Source: Gammaproteobacteria bacterium HGW-Gammaproteobacteria-11 (lineage in GTDB: Bacteria; Pseudomonadota; Gammaproteobacteria; Pseudomonadales; Pseudomonadaceae). Taken from it: a stretch of DNA of 64,000 bases. Below, piece by piece: positions 56,312 through 64,000 of this stretch. The stretch covers positions 1 to 64,000 of the forward strand of contig PGZJ01000009.1 in the NCBI GenBank assembly GCA_002840055.1. Reading direction: 5' to 3'. The notes beneath the pieces were generated by a model. It ran no database searches. It was not told the DNA's origin and saw only the letters and a list, made by a program, of their open reading frames with translations. Positions within the stretch are counted from its first letter, which is position 1, and each line of letters opens with the position of its first letter. Position numbers and translations under genes: made by a program.

Positions 56312-57598
56312 TCAACCTCTCCCTACACCGAAGTAGACAAATCCTTGCTCACGGACAAAGGCTGGATCCCAGATATTACGTCCATCAAGCAAAATCGGCG
56401 CGCGCATCAGCTGCTGCAACCGGCTCCAGTTCGGACTCCAGTAGGATTTCCACTCGGTCACCAGCATCAGTGCATCCACCCCTTCCAGTGCCAGATAGGG
56501 ATCATCAAACAACAACAGGTCATCACGTTCACCGGCCCAGGCCTGCAGCGCCGGCAAGGCTCGTGGATCATGCACACGCACCTGCACGCCCTGAGCCCAG
56601 AGCGCCTCAATCAGTTTCAGCGCGGGTGCGTTGTCGATGCGTCCAGTCTCAGGTTTGAATGCCACCCCCCAGATCGCCACCTTGCGCCCGCGCAGATCAC
56701 CGTCACAATGAGTCCATAGCTTGCGAAACAGCAGTTCCTTTTGCCGCTCGTTAATAGCCATCACCTGTGTCAGCAACTGTGCCTGCTGGCCTCGCCGGGT
56801 CAGGGTTGAGGCCAGGCTCATGACATCACGGGAGAAGCTCAAGCCGCCAAAACCGCAACCAGGATACAGATAGGCCTCGCCAATACGCTTATCCGCACCC
56901 ATACCCTGACGCACCTGCTCTATATCGACGTCCAGACTGTCAGCCAGATTAGCCATGTCATTCATGTAACTGAGGCGGGTCGCAAGCATCCCGGTAATCG
57001 CCAACTTGGTAAACTCGGCATCCCGCGGACGCATCAACATGATGCAGTCCCGGCGACGATTAAAGGGTCTGAGCAACTCCGAGACCATCTGGCTGGCCCA
57101 TGGCGAGTCTGTGCCAACCAACCAGTGATCTGCACGTTTGAAACTTTGAATGGCATTACCTTCAGTCAACAGATCCGGCAGGCTGACTACCGCCGAATCG
57201 GCACCACTGGCCTCACGCAAGCGTGCCTGTAGCAGCTCGCTGGTACCCACCTGAAAAGTGGATTGATTAACCAGCAGCCAGCGTTTGAAAGGATCAGCGG
57301 GAAAGGCTTGAATGATATCAAAGGCCTGCTGTTCGGATTGCGGTGAAAGCGCCAGCCAGATCACCTGATTATCCTTGTCAACCGGCTCATGCAGTGCCAC
57401 ATAGCGCAAGCGTTGTTCTGATACCTGCTCAGACAGCAACTCGGCCAGGCCCGGCTCACGAGAAGGGCAAATACCCTGTTGCAACTGCTCCAGCAGGACA
57501 TCATCGGTGATATGCAGTACAACCTGATGTCCGGTCGAGGCCATGGCTGCCGCGCTGACCAGCGCACAAAGGGTATCGCCGTAGGAATCAATATGCAT
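56312..57598 (-). CDS. UDP-glucose dehydrogenase homologue lacking the catalytic cysteine
   Basis: A 428-residue protein aligned by eye with UDP-glucose 6-dehydrogenases over its whole length (AEFTKLAITGMLATRLSYMNDMANLADSLDVDIEQV; VAIWGVAFKPETGRIDNAPA). Key sites are altered. The active-site loop GFGGSCFPKD is GFGGLSFSRD, so Cys is replaced by Ser and Lys by Arg. The N-terminal GxGYVG loop is SYGDTLCALV. The NPEFLREG strand is LPDLLTEG. Oxidation to UDP-glucuronate by the normal thiohemiacetal route looks impossible. The frame is intact and coupled to galU and pgi, so selection seems to keep it, perhaps in a structural or regulatory role. Confidence 0.75.
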   Translation of the reverse strand: MHIDSYGDTLCALVSAAAMASTGHQVVLHITDDVLLEQLQQGICPSREPGLAELLSEQVSEQRLRYVALHEPVDKDNQVIWLALSPQSEQQAFDIIQAFPADPFKRWLLVNQSTFQVGTSELLQARLREASGADSAVVSLPDLLTEGNAIQSFKRADHWLVGTDSPWASQMVSELLRPFNRRRDCIMLMRPRDAEFTKLAITGMLATRLSYMNDMANLADSLDVDIEQVRQGMGADKRIGEAYLYPGCGFGGLSFSRDVMSLASTLTRRGQQAQLLTQVMAINERQKELLFRKLWTHCDGDLRGRKVAIWGVAFKPETGRIDNAPALKLIEALWAQGVQVRVHDPRALPALQAWAGERDDLLLFDDPYLALEGVDALMLVTEWKSYWSPNWSRLQQLMRAPILLDGRNIWDPAFVREQGFVYFGVGRG

Positions 57599-57604
57599 AA
57601 GGAC

Positions 57605-58486
57605 TCATCCGGCATAACGCCGTAGCAAAGCCTGAAAATCCTCAGCCAGTTGCGCATGCCGCAAGCCGTAGGCCAGGGTGGCCTCAAGGTAGCCAAGCTT
57701 GCTGCCACAATCGTGCGAACGGCCACGCAGGCGGTAGGCATCTGCACCCTGTTCTGCCATCAGCGCTGCAATTGCATCCGTCAACTGAATCTCGCCACCG
57801 GCACCTGCTGGTGTCACGGCCAACAGATCAAAAATCCTCGCCGGCAACAGATAGCGACCAACGATAGACAGATTCGAAGGTGCATCGGCCCTGGGTGGCT
57901 TTTCCACTACCCGCTGCATGGCCGCACTCTGGCCCGGTTTCAGATCCTGCCCGGCCAGGTCAACCACACCGTATTGATGCACCTGGTCCCAGACCACCGG
58001 CTCAACCATGACCTGGGCACGGCCTGAACGCTCAAAGGCCTCCTTCATAAGCTGCAGATCATTTGCATCACCGGCCGCCGCTACCAGTACATCAGGCAAC
58101 ATCACGGCAAAGGGTGCATCACCCACAACCTGCCGTGCACAATATACTGCATGCCCAAGACCAAGTGCCCGGCCCTGTCGTACCGACGACACTTTCAGCC
58201 GCGCCGGTGCAATATCACGCAGCAGAGCCAGCAACTCGGTTTTGCCACGCCGCTCCAGCTCAGCCTCGAGCTCATAGTTCGCATCAAAATGATCCTCGAT
58301 AGCCTTCTTGCTGGAATGGGTCACCAGCACGATCTCGTCTATCCCCGCCGCCAGCGCCTCCTCAACAACGTACTGAATCACCGGCTTATCCACCACGGTG
58401 ATCATTTCCTTGGGGATCGCCTTGCTGGCTGGCAAAAAGCGGGTACCCAGACCGGCAACTGGTAAAACGGCTTTTCGAATACTCAC
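57605..58486 (-). CDS. galU: UTP-glucose-1-phosphate uridylyltransferase
   Basis: A 293-residue nucleotidyltransferase making UDP-glucose. The start is GTG 58486, with GGAG five bases upstream, which gives the normal N-terminus (VSIRKAVLPVAGLGTRFLPASKAIPKEMI). Other conserved parts are GLGHAVYCAR, FAVMLPDVL, VVEKPP and DCGSKLGYL. It is first in the operon with the dehydrogenase homologue (gap of six bases) and pgi. UDP-glucose would feed galE and glycan synthesis. Confidence 0.95.
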   Translation of the reverse strand: MSIRKAVLPVAGLGTRFLPASKAIPKEMITVVDKPVIQYVVEEALAAGIDEIVLVTHSSKKAIEDHFDANYELEAELERRGKTELLALLRDIAPARLKVSSVRQGRALGLGHAVYCARQVVGDAPFAVMLPDVLVAAAGDANDLQLMKEAFERSGRAQVMVEPVVWDQVHQYGVVDLAGQDLKPGQSAAMQRVVEKPPRADAPSNLSIVGRYLLPARIFDLLAVTPAGAGGEIQLTDAIAALMAEQGADAYRLRGRSHDCGSKLGYLEATLAYGLRHAQLAEDFQALLRRYAG

Positions 58487-58952
58487 AATGACTCCATCAC
58501 TGTCTGAAACGGGGAGAGGCTGCACATCCATGGTGACACAAAATCATCGGTAAATAACCAGATGGAATGACGAGGCAATGGCAAGGAAGAGATGGCATGA
58601 AGCATTCCACGCTGGAACATAGCGCAAGCCATCCTCCTATATTGAGCCTTGCGAAGGAACTTTCCTGCGAACGTTAATATATGCACAGCGCTATAAAAAA
58701 ACTAAGTGCTTATTACTAAACCAAAATAAAAAATAACATCAAAAGTGTAGTAACCTTGACTTATCCAATCTTTGACCATGTCAAGCATTAAATCCTTTTC
58801 GTACAAATTCAATAATGCGGCGCCAATGAAATGACAGGTTTTTTGTCGCTTACCAAAATTTGCGCAGCAATGATCAGATTTGCCAAGCCCATCACAAACC
58901 CTGGCTTCCATTAGCCACGATGCCTGTCTAGGATGCGCCCTGCAATGACGGC
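58487..58952. other. AT-rich gene-free region between galU and the T6SS operators
   Basis: No supported gene. 58660-58860 is clearly AT-rich, with A/T runs. It should contain the galU promoter on the minus strand. A lone TTGCGCA half-site lies at 58860-58866. Confidence 0.45.
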
Positions 58953-58969
58953 TGCGCAATTTGTTGCGC
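58953..58969. promoter_or_regulatory. T6SS operator-like site 1
   Basis: TGCGCAA-TTTG-TTGCGC, first of three copies of TGCGCAA-N4-TTGCGCA upstream of tssA. The last base of the right arm differs. Confidence 0.6.
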
Positions 58970-58977
58970 TCACCGAC

Positions 58978-58995
58978 TGCGCAAGAAGTTGCGCA
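58978..58995. promoter_or_regulatory. T6SS operator-like site 2
   Basis: TGCGCAA-GAAG-TTGCGCA is a perfect inverted repeat, starting 25 bp after site 1. Confidence 0.65.
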
Positions 58996-59006
58996 CTTAA
59001 CAAAAT

Positions 59007-59024
59007 TGCGCAACTTTTTGCGCA
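59007..59024. promoter_or_regulatory. T6SS operator-like site 3
   Basis: TGCGCAA-CTTT-TTGCGCA, extended by one further pair on each side. It starts 29 bp after site 2 and 100 bp before the tssA ATG. Confidence 0.65.
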
Positions 59025-59106
59025 ACTTAGAGTTAATACCATCAGTCTATGCGGGGGAATAAGGAAGTTTCCCCTGCGGGCACTTAACAGGGACACGTGG
59101 CGTTTT

Positions 59107-60675
59107 ATGCTCGCACTCAAATATATATCTCTGGCCAGCACGCCCATTGGTGAAGACAACTTCGCCGGGGATGACGTTCGCTATTCCAGTGAGTTCGAAG
59201 CATTGGAAGCCGAGTTGGCCAAGTCCAACTCCCTGCACCAGAATGGCGGGCCTGACTGGCAGAAAATCACGGCCCAGGCTGAGCAGGTTCTGCAGAGTCA
59301 ATCCAAGGATTTACGTGTTGCCTGCTGGCTGGTGTGGGGATTGTTTCGTTGCGAACAACTGCCAGGACTGCATGCCGGCCTGGCCATGCTCCGGCAGTTG
59401 TGTGACACCCACTGGGACATCCTGCATCCGCTCAAGGATCGCACCCGCAGCGCCGCCCTCAACTGGCTGACATCGCGTCTTGAGCAAAGTCTGAATGAGC
59501 TGCAGCCAAGTCCGGCAGACACTGAAGTGCTGAGCCTGCTGACCCAGGACCTGAAAGCCCTGGATGTCATTCTGCAGGGCCGACTGGGGGAACAGGCACC
59601 CTTGCTGCTACCCCTGTGCAAACGCCTGCAACAGGCAGAAAAAACCGGGCAGCAGCCGGCACAACAGAGCGCGGAAGTCACCCCGCCGCCCTTGAGCTTG
59701 GTCAGCAGCTCGGGCAGTAACGGCAGCCAGTCAGTCGAGGCCATCGTCAGCACCCGCGACGCCCACAAGGCCCTGAGGGCCATGCAGGAGCAGTCACGCC
59801 CGCTGTGTCAGTGGTGGCACAGCCAATCGATACTCGACGCGCGTGCCATCAACCTGTCTCGTACCCTGCTGTGGCTGCCGATTGAAGCGCTGCCTGAACA
59901 TGATGCCGAAGGCAAAACCGGCCTGCGTGGTTTGCCCGCCGACCGCTTGACCGCCTTCCGCGAACGCCTGAATCAGGGTCAGCCGAATGCACTGCTGATG
60001 GATCTGGAGACCAGCCTGGCGCGCGCGCCGTTCTGGCTCGACGGTCAATATCTGGCCTGGCAATGCCTGGAGATGCTCAAGGCCGACGCCGCCATGCAGG
60101 AGCTTGAGCAGCAGCTGTCACGCCTGTTGCAGCGACTCCCCGGGCTGGAGGCACTGCAGTTTTTTGACGGCTCGCCCTTCGCCAGCCAGGAGACCCTGGT
60201 GTGGATCAGATCACGCGTTAACGGCAGCCGAGCCAATGGTTCTGGCAGCCCAGGTCATGACGCACTGGGTGGTGCCGGGCAAGCCTGGGATGAGGCCTTC
60301 AAGGAAGCCTCGGAACTGCTGCGCAAGGATAGCCTGCGCGTCGCCATGGCTCACCTGAACGCCGGCATGCGCGCAGCGCGCGGTGGCCGGGAACAGGTTC
60401 AATGGCAAACCGCCATGGCCCGTCTATGCCTGCGGGCGGGCAAATACGAGCTGGCCAGGAATCTGCTTGAAGGCCTGGATAATCGCCTGCAGCAAGGCGG
60501 CCTGGCTGAGTGGGAACCCGCACTGGCAGTGCGCGTCATGCGCCTGCTGCTCAGTTGCTACGAGCAACTGCCACTGGACGCACAGGCGCGGCTCCGCCGC
60601 GACGCACTTAATCAACGGTTGTGCCACCTCGACTTCGATGTGGTGCTGGAACAGGCCCTCGGGCCAAAACAGTAA
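59107..60675 (+). CDS. tssA: Type VI secretion protein TssA
   Basis: A 522-residue TssA. The start is the ATG giving MLALKYISLASTPIGEDNFAGDDVRYSSEFEALEAEL, the usual ImpA-type N-terminus. The reading frame runs upstream through the operator region, but that part is not coding. The C-terminal segment (LRKDSLRVAMAHLNAGMRAARGGREQVQWQTAMARL) resembles the VasJ-type extension of the longer TssA class. TssA caps and primes sheath and tube assembly at the baseplate. It is first gene of the cluster, with tssB 12 bp after its stop. Confidence 0.9.
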   Translation: MLALKYISLASTPIGEDNFAGDDVRYSSEFEALEAELAKSNSLHQNGGPDWQKITAQAEQVLQSQSKDLRVACWLVWGLFRCEQLPGLHAGLAMLRQLCDTHWDILHPLKDRTRSAALNWLTSRLEQSLNELQPSPADTEVLSLLTQDLKALDVILQGRLGEQAPLLLPLCKRLQQAEKTGQQPAQQSAEVTPPPLSLVSSSGSNGSQSVEAIVSTRDAHKALRAMQEQSRPLCQWWHSQSILDARAINLSRTLLWLPIEALPEHDAEGKTGLRGLPADRLTAFRERLNQGQPNALLMDLETSLARAPFWLDGQYLAWQCLEMLKADAAMQELEQQLSRLLQRLPGLEALQFFDGSPFASQETLVWIRSRVNGSRANGSGSPGHDALGGAGQAWDEAFKEASELLRKDSLRVAMAHLNAGMRAARGGREQVQWQTAMARLCLRAGKYELARNLLEGLDNRLQQGGLAEWEPALAVRVMRLLLSCYEQLPLDAQARLRRDALNQRLCHLDFDVVLEQALGPKQ

Positions 60676-60687
60676 AGGAGAACGACC

Positions 60688-61194
60688 ATGGCCAAAGAAG
60701 GCTCGGTAGCACCCAAGGAACGCATCAATGTGACCTTTCGTCCCGATACCAATGGTGCCCAGGAGGAGATTGAACTGCCTCTGAAGCTCATGGTGCTGGG
60801 TGATTTCACCCAACGCGCGGATGACCGGAAGATCGAAGAGCGCAAGCCCATCGCCATCGACAAGCACAACTTCGATGAGGTGCTGGCCAAGCAGGAGTTG
60901 AACCTCAGCTTCAGCGTGCCCAATCGCCTGCAGGAAGATGCCACCAGCGAAGATCTGGCGGTCGGTCTGAAAATCAATTCGATGAAGGACTTCAACCCCG
61001 CCAGCCTGGTTGAACAGGTGCCTGAACTGCGCCGACTGATGGAGCTGCGTGACGCACTCGTGGCACTCAAAGGGCCACTGGGTAACGTACCGGCCTTCCG
61101 CAAGGCGATCGAAAGTGTGCTCAGCGACGATGATTCGCGTGAACGCATTCTGAACGAACTGGGCCTTGCCGCCCAGGACCAACTGGACTCCTGA
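60688..61194 (+). CDS. tssB: Type VI secretion contractile sheath small subunit TssB
   Basis: A 168-residue sheath subunit (VipA/ImpB type). KERINVTFRPDTNGAQEEIELPLKLMVLGDF and the FDEVLAKQELNLSFSVPNRL region are diagnostic, with a helical C-terminus that interlocks with TssC. The ribosome site is AAAGGAGAACGACC before ATG. TssC starts 22 bp after the stop, and the two form the cytoplasmic sheath. Confidence 0.96.
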   Translation: MAKEGSVAPKERINVTFRPDTNGAQEEIELPLKLMVLGDFTQRADDRKIEERKPIAIDKHNFDEVLAKQELNLSFSVPNRLQEDATSEDLAVGLKINSMKDFNPASLVEQVPELRRLMELRDALVALKGPLGNVPAFRKAIESVLSDDDSRERILNELGLAAQDQLDS

Positions 61195-61216
61195 AGACCT
61201 GAAAGGACGCGCGACC

Positions 61217-62692
61217 ATGACGACCCAAACCGCACTGGACACCAGTCAGAACACGACTGAAGAAAGCATACTCGATCGCATCATTGCCGAAACCCGGCTG
61301 AGCCCCGAAGACGAGGCCTACGGCATAGCCAAACGCGGCGTTTCCGCCTTCATTGAAGAGCTGTTGAAACCGCACAATGACAAAGAGCCGGTAAAAAAGG
61401 CCATGGTCGATCGGATGATCGCCGAAATTGATGCCAAGCTCAGTCAGCAGATGGACGAAATTTTGCACAACGCCAGCTTCCAGGCGCTGGAATCCTCCTG
61501 GCGCGGCCTCAAGCTGCTGGTCGATCGCACGGATTTCCGTGAAAACATCAAGATCGAGGTCATCAATGCTTCCAAGCAGGATCTGCTCGAGGACTTTGAA
61601 GACAGCCCCGATATCGTCCAGTCCGGCCTGTACAAGCACGTCTATACCGCCGAGTATGGCCAGTTCGGTGGACAGCCGGTCGGCGCGCTGATTTCCAGCT
61701 ACTATTTCGACCCCAGCGCACCCGACATCAAGACCCTGCAATATGTCGCCAGTGTCGCCAGCATGTCCCATGCGCCCTTTATCGCCTCGGCGGGCCCGAA
61801 ATTCTTCGGTCTGGAAAGCTTCACCGGGCTGCCGGACATCAAGGATCTCAAGGATCACTTTGAAGGCCCGCAATTTGCCAAATGGCAGTCCTTCCGTGAG
61901 CGCGAGGATTCACGCTATGTCGGTCTGACCCTGCCACGCTTCCTGCTGCGCAACCCCTATGATCCGGAAGAAAATCCGGTCAAGAGTTTCGTCTACAAGG
62001 AAAACGTCTCGGCCAGCCATGAAGACTATCTGTGGGGCAACACCGCCTTTGCCTTTGCCACACGCCTGACCGAAAGCTTCGCCAAGTTCCGCTGGTGCCC
62101 GAACATTATCGGCCCGCAAAACGGTGGCGCCGTTGAGGATCTGCCCCTGCACCATTTCGAGAGCATGGGCGAAATCGAAACCAAGATCCCCACCGAAGTA
62201 CTGGTCTCGGACCGCCGCGAATACGAACTGGCCGAAGAGGGCTTTATCGCCCTGACCATGCGCAAGGGCAGCGATAACGCGGCCTTCTTCTCGGCCAACT
62301 CGGCCCAGAAGGCCAAGTTCTTCGGCAACAGTGAAGAAGGCAAGAATGCCGAGCTGAACTATCGCCTGGGCACCCAACTGCCCTACCTGTTTATCGTCAA
62401 CCGTCTGGCCCACTACCTCAAGGTACTGCAGCGCGAGCAGATCGGTGCCTGGAAAGAACGCACCGACCTCGAGCTGGAACTGAACAAGTGGATCCGCCAG
62501 TACGTTGCCGATCAGGACAATCCCAATCCGGAAGTCCGTGGCCGTCGTCCGCTGCGCGCTGCACACATCGGCGTGTCGGAAGTGGAAGGCGAACCCGGCT
62601 GGTATCGCGTCAACCTGAGCGTGCGTCCGCACTTCAAGTACATGGGTGCTGATTTCACCCTGTCGCTGGTTGGCAAGCTGGATAAAGAGTAA
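61217..62692 (+). CDS. tssC: Type VI secretion contractile sheath large subunit TssC
   Basis: A 491-residue VipB/ImpC-type subunit. The start is the ATG with GAAAGGACGCGCGACC upstream. Conserved parts are LHNASFQALESSWRGLKLLVDRTDF, FDPSAPDIKTLQYVASVASMSHAPFIASA, LPRFLLRNPYD and the C-terminal GWYRVNLSVRPHFKYMGADFTLSLVGKL. It polymerises with TssB; contraction drives the Hcp tube and tip. The protein is intact. Confidence 0.97.
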   Translation: MTTQTALDTSQNTTEESILDRIIAETRLSPEDEAYGIAKRGVSAFIEELLKPHNDKEPVKKAMVDRMIAEIDAKLSQQMDEILHNASFQALESSWRGLKLLVDRTDFRENIKIEVINASKQDLLEDFEDSPDIVQSGLYKHVYTAEYGQFGGQPVGALISSYYFDPSAPDIKTLQYVASVASMSHAPFIASAGPKFFGLESFTGLPDIKDLKDHFEGPQFAKWQSFREREDSRYVGLTLPRFLLRNPYDPEENPVKSFVYKENVSASHEDYLWGNTAFAFATRLTESFAKFRWCPNIIGPQNGGAVEDLPLHHFESMGEIETKIPTEVLVSDRREYELAEEGFIALTMRKGSDNAAFFSANSAQKAKFFGNSEEGKNAELNYRLGTQLPYLFIVNRLAHYLKVLQREQIGAWKERTDLELELNKWIRQYVADQDNPNPEVRGRRPLRAAHIGVSEVEGEPGWYRVNLSVRPHFKYMGADFTLSLVGKLDKE

Positions 62693-62698
62693 GCCCCG

Positions 62699-63103
62699 AT
62701 GAGTTACGGCAGCCTGTTTGAACGTCTTGGGGGTGAGGTCGGCGCGCGCGCCGACCATAGCCAACACGACGCCGTGATGAGTTCGGTGGCACGCCATCTG
62801 GCGCGGATGCTCAGCACCCGCGCTGGCAGCGTGCAAACCTTGCCGGACTACGGGCTGCCGGATCTCAACGATATGCGTTTGTCGATGCACGACGCACTGC
62901 AGCAAGCCCGCAGTGCCATCGAGCGTTTTATCGAGCGCTACGAACCCCGTCTGCGACAGGTCAACGTGATTGCCCTGCCCCGCGACAACGATCTTTTGTG
63001 TCTGTCCTTCGCTATCGAAGGTCAGCTCGATGTGGCCGGCCATAAACGCCACGTCAGCTTTGCCGCCCGCCTTGATGGCAGCGGCCAAGTGAAAATTCAG
63101 TAA
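62699..63103 (+). CDS. tssE: Type VI secretion baseplate protein TssE (gp25-like)
   Basis: A 134-residue gp25/GPW domain protein. SLFERLGG at the N-terminus, then a region containing SVARHLARMLSTRAGSVQTLPDYGLPDLNDM (the EPR-type motif region) and IERFIERYEPRLRQVNVIA. It joins TssF and TssG in the baseplate wedge and nucleates sheath polymerisation. It begins six bases after the tssC stop, with cotranslation likely. Confidence 0.93.
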   Translation: MSYGSLFERLGGEVGARADHSQHDAVMSSVARHLARMLSTRAGSVQTLPDYGLPDLNDMRLSMHDALQQARSAIERFIERYEPRLRQVNVIALPRDNDLLCLSFAIEGQLDVAGHKRHVSFAARLDGSGQVKIQ

Positions 63104-63114
63104 AGGAAACACCG

Positions 63115-63402
63115 ATGTCAGGCAAACCCGCAGCACGACTGGGCGACCTCAGCAACTGCCCGCAAACCGGCCACGGCAGCAACCCGATCAGCGCTGGTTC
63201 GCCAGACGTCCTGATTGATGGCGTGCCAGCAGCGCGCATGGGCGATCCAACCGGCTGCGGCAGCGTCATCAGCAGCGGCGTCAGTGGCTCGGTCCTTATC
63301 AACGGCCAGCCGGCAGCTGTAAAGGGAAGCCAGGGCAATCACGGCAATGTGGTGGTTGAGGGTTCCGACACGGTACTGATTGGAAGCGGTGGTGGTAACT
63401 AG
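63115..63402 (+). CDS. PAAR-domain spike-tip protein
   Basis: A 95-residue single-domain PAAR protein. KPAARLGDLSNCPQTGHG, SPDVLIDGVPAARMGDPTGCG and SGSVLINGQPAAVKGSQG are the repeated PAAR motifs, with His and Cys residues suited to zinc binding at the apex. It sharpens the VgrG spike and can carry effectors, but no effector extension is fused here. It lies between tssE and tssF, with AAAGGAAACACCG before ATG. Confidence 0.92.
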   Translation: MSGKPAARLGDLSNCPQTGHGSNPISAGSPDVLIDGVPAARMGDPTGCGSVISSGVSGSVLINGQPAAVKGSQGNHGNVVVEGSDTVLIGSGGGN

Positions 63403-63418
63403 GCAGAAGCAAACCTGA

Positions 63419-63470
63419 CCGAACATCCGAAAATCACAGAGCCACTTGGAATAGGTGTTCGGGCTTTTTA
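63419..63470 (+). terminator. Possible weak hairpin between PAAR and tssF genes
   Basis: CCGAACA and TGTTCGG are 30 bases apart and are followed by GCTTTTTA. The long loop makes termination uncertain; it may only reduce readthrough into tssF. Confidence 0.3.
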
Positions 63471-63569
63471 GTTCAGCCGCTTGATGAACAAAGAAACAGG
63501 CTACAGACCCCGAGCTGAGCTTTATGCGTGTGTTAATCAACATGTTGCCAGTACAACAAGGATAGTTGC

Positions 63570-64000
63570 GTGTCATTCAACCACTACTACCAAAGCGAAC
63601 TGACTGCCCTGCGCCAGATGGGCAAGCGCTTTGCCGAGCGCAGCCCGGCGCTGGCGCCATTTTTGGGGCAGAGTGGCAAGGACCCGGATGTCGAGCGACT
63701 GCTGGAGGGCTTTGCCTTTCTTACCGGGCGTCTGCGGCAGAAGCTCGATGACGAGCTGCCAGAGCTTACTCACTCGCTGATGCACCTGTTGTGGCCCAAT
63801 TACATGCGCCCGCTGCCGGCCTTCAGCATGCTGCAGTTTGATCCATTGATGCGCAGCGGCCCTGCTGTGAACGTGCCGCGTGGCACCCCCGTGGAATCCA
63901 AGCCGGTGCAGGGTGCGGCCTGCCATTTTCGCACCACCAGTGCTGTCGAGCTGCTGCCCTTGACTGTGCGCAGTCTGGATTACTCGGTCAAAGGTGAAGG
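63570..64000 (+). CDS. tssF: Type VI secretion baseplate protein TssF, 3' end outside window
   Basis: The first ~143 codons of TssF. It starts at GTG 63570, with AAGGA eight bases upstream. The diagnostic N-terminus is SFNHYYQSELTALRQMGKRFAERSPALAPFLGQSGKDPDVERLLEGFAFLTGRLRQKLDDELPELTHSLMHLLWPNYMRPLPAFSMLQF. TssF forms the baseplate wedge with TssE, TssG and TssK. The frame is open to the window end, and tssG is expected next. Confidence 0.95.
   Translation, partial: MSFNHYYQSELTALRQMGKRFAERSPALAPFLGQSGKDPDVERLLEGFAFLTGRLRQKLDDELPELTHSLMHLLWPNYMRPLPAFSMLQFDPLMRSGPAVNVPRGTPVESKPVQGAACHFRTTSAVELLPLTVRSLDYSVKGE

Noticed and set aside
58483..58686. 67-codon minus-strand ORF upstream of galU
   Set aside because: It overlaps the galU start and leader and has no ribosome site or conserved pattern.
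61910..63136. 408-codon minus-strand frame across tssC and tssE
   Set aside because: It crosses several confident T6SS genes and has no recognisable motif.

Overview
The window looks like a Gammaproteobacterium of the Pseudomonadaceae. glmS, acnA, sseA, a wbpM/galE/manB/pgi/galU surface-sugar block, a DUF5610-type protein and a ttcA/Yip1/DnaJ-related neighbourhood all have a Pseudomonas or Halopseudomonas flavour. This is a judgement from protein character and moderate-to-high GC, not a measured match. No rRNA, tRNA or CRISPR array was seen.

Positions 1 to about 23,627 are accessory DNA, built from nested pieces. (a) 1-2421 is the right end of a Tn3/Tn21-type transposon (tnpA plus a 38-bp terminal repeat), which lies against a broken IS66-family tnpC. 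(b) 3205-3682 holds a second IS66-type right end and the pieces of a disrupted Xre/MbcA/ParS antitoxin gene. (c) 3774-6094 is a compact unit: a winged-helix/coiled-coil protein and an SF2 helicase diverge from a small controller-type XRE regulator whose start abuts a perfect inverted repeat. (d) 6128-7600 holds a gene remnant, a small unknown protein and two orphan antitoxins (MbcA/ParS type and DUF1778 type). (e) 8008-13297 is a complete type I restriction-modification operon, hsdM-hsdS-hsdR. Its HsdR carries an unusual five-repeat cysteine-rich insert. (f) 13784-17134 encodes a roughly 1,100-residue protein with a PLD-like HDRY site. (g) 17880-23472 is a module of three overlapping tyrosine recombinases plus a small KfrA/TnpC-like protein, at the island's right border. 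The border cuts the host gene ttcA directly after its SGGK PP-loop codons. A 21-bp sequence occurs in inverted orientation on either side of the restriction/PLD cargo.

From about 23,628 the window is core chromosome: a Yip1-family membrane protein, a DnaJ-related protein, a choice-of-anchor I lipoprotein, SprT, a flavodoxin-like reductase, a CoA transferase, a 3-mercaptopyruvate sulfurtransferase, a spermidine-synthase-like protein, a GDSL hydrolase, an exporter-type ABC protein, a secreted beta-propeller protein, aconitase A, an Aer-type chemoreceptor, GlmS, an SsuABC/TauABC-type importer, a fatty-acid desaturase, and a TIM-barrel isomerase divergent from a winged-helix regulator with clear operator palindromes.

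49,911-58,486 is a minus-strand sugar-nucleotide block: galU, a UDP-glucose-dehydrogenase homologue that has lost its catalytic cysteine and glycine-rich NAD motif, pgi, manB, galE and wbpM. It would feed surface-polysaccharide synthesis. 59,107 to the window end is the start of a type VI secretion cluster (tssA, tssB, tssC, tssE, a PAAR tip gene, tssF partial). Three copies of a TGCGCAA-N4-TTGCGCA operator-like site precede it.
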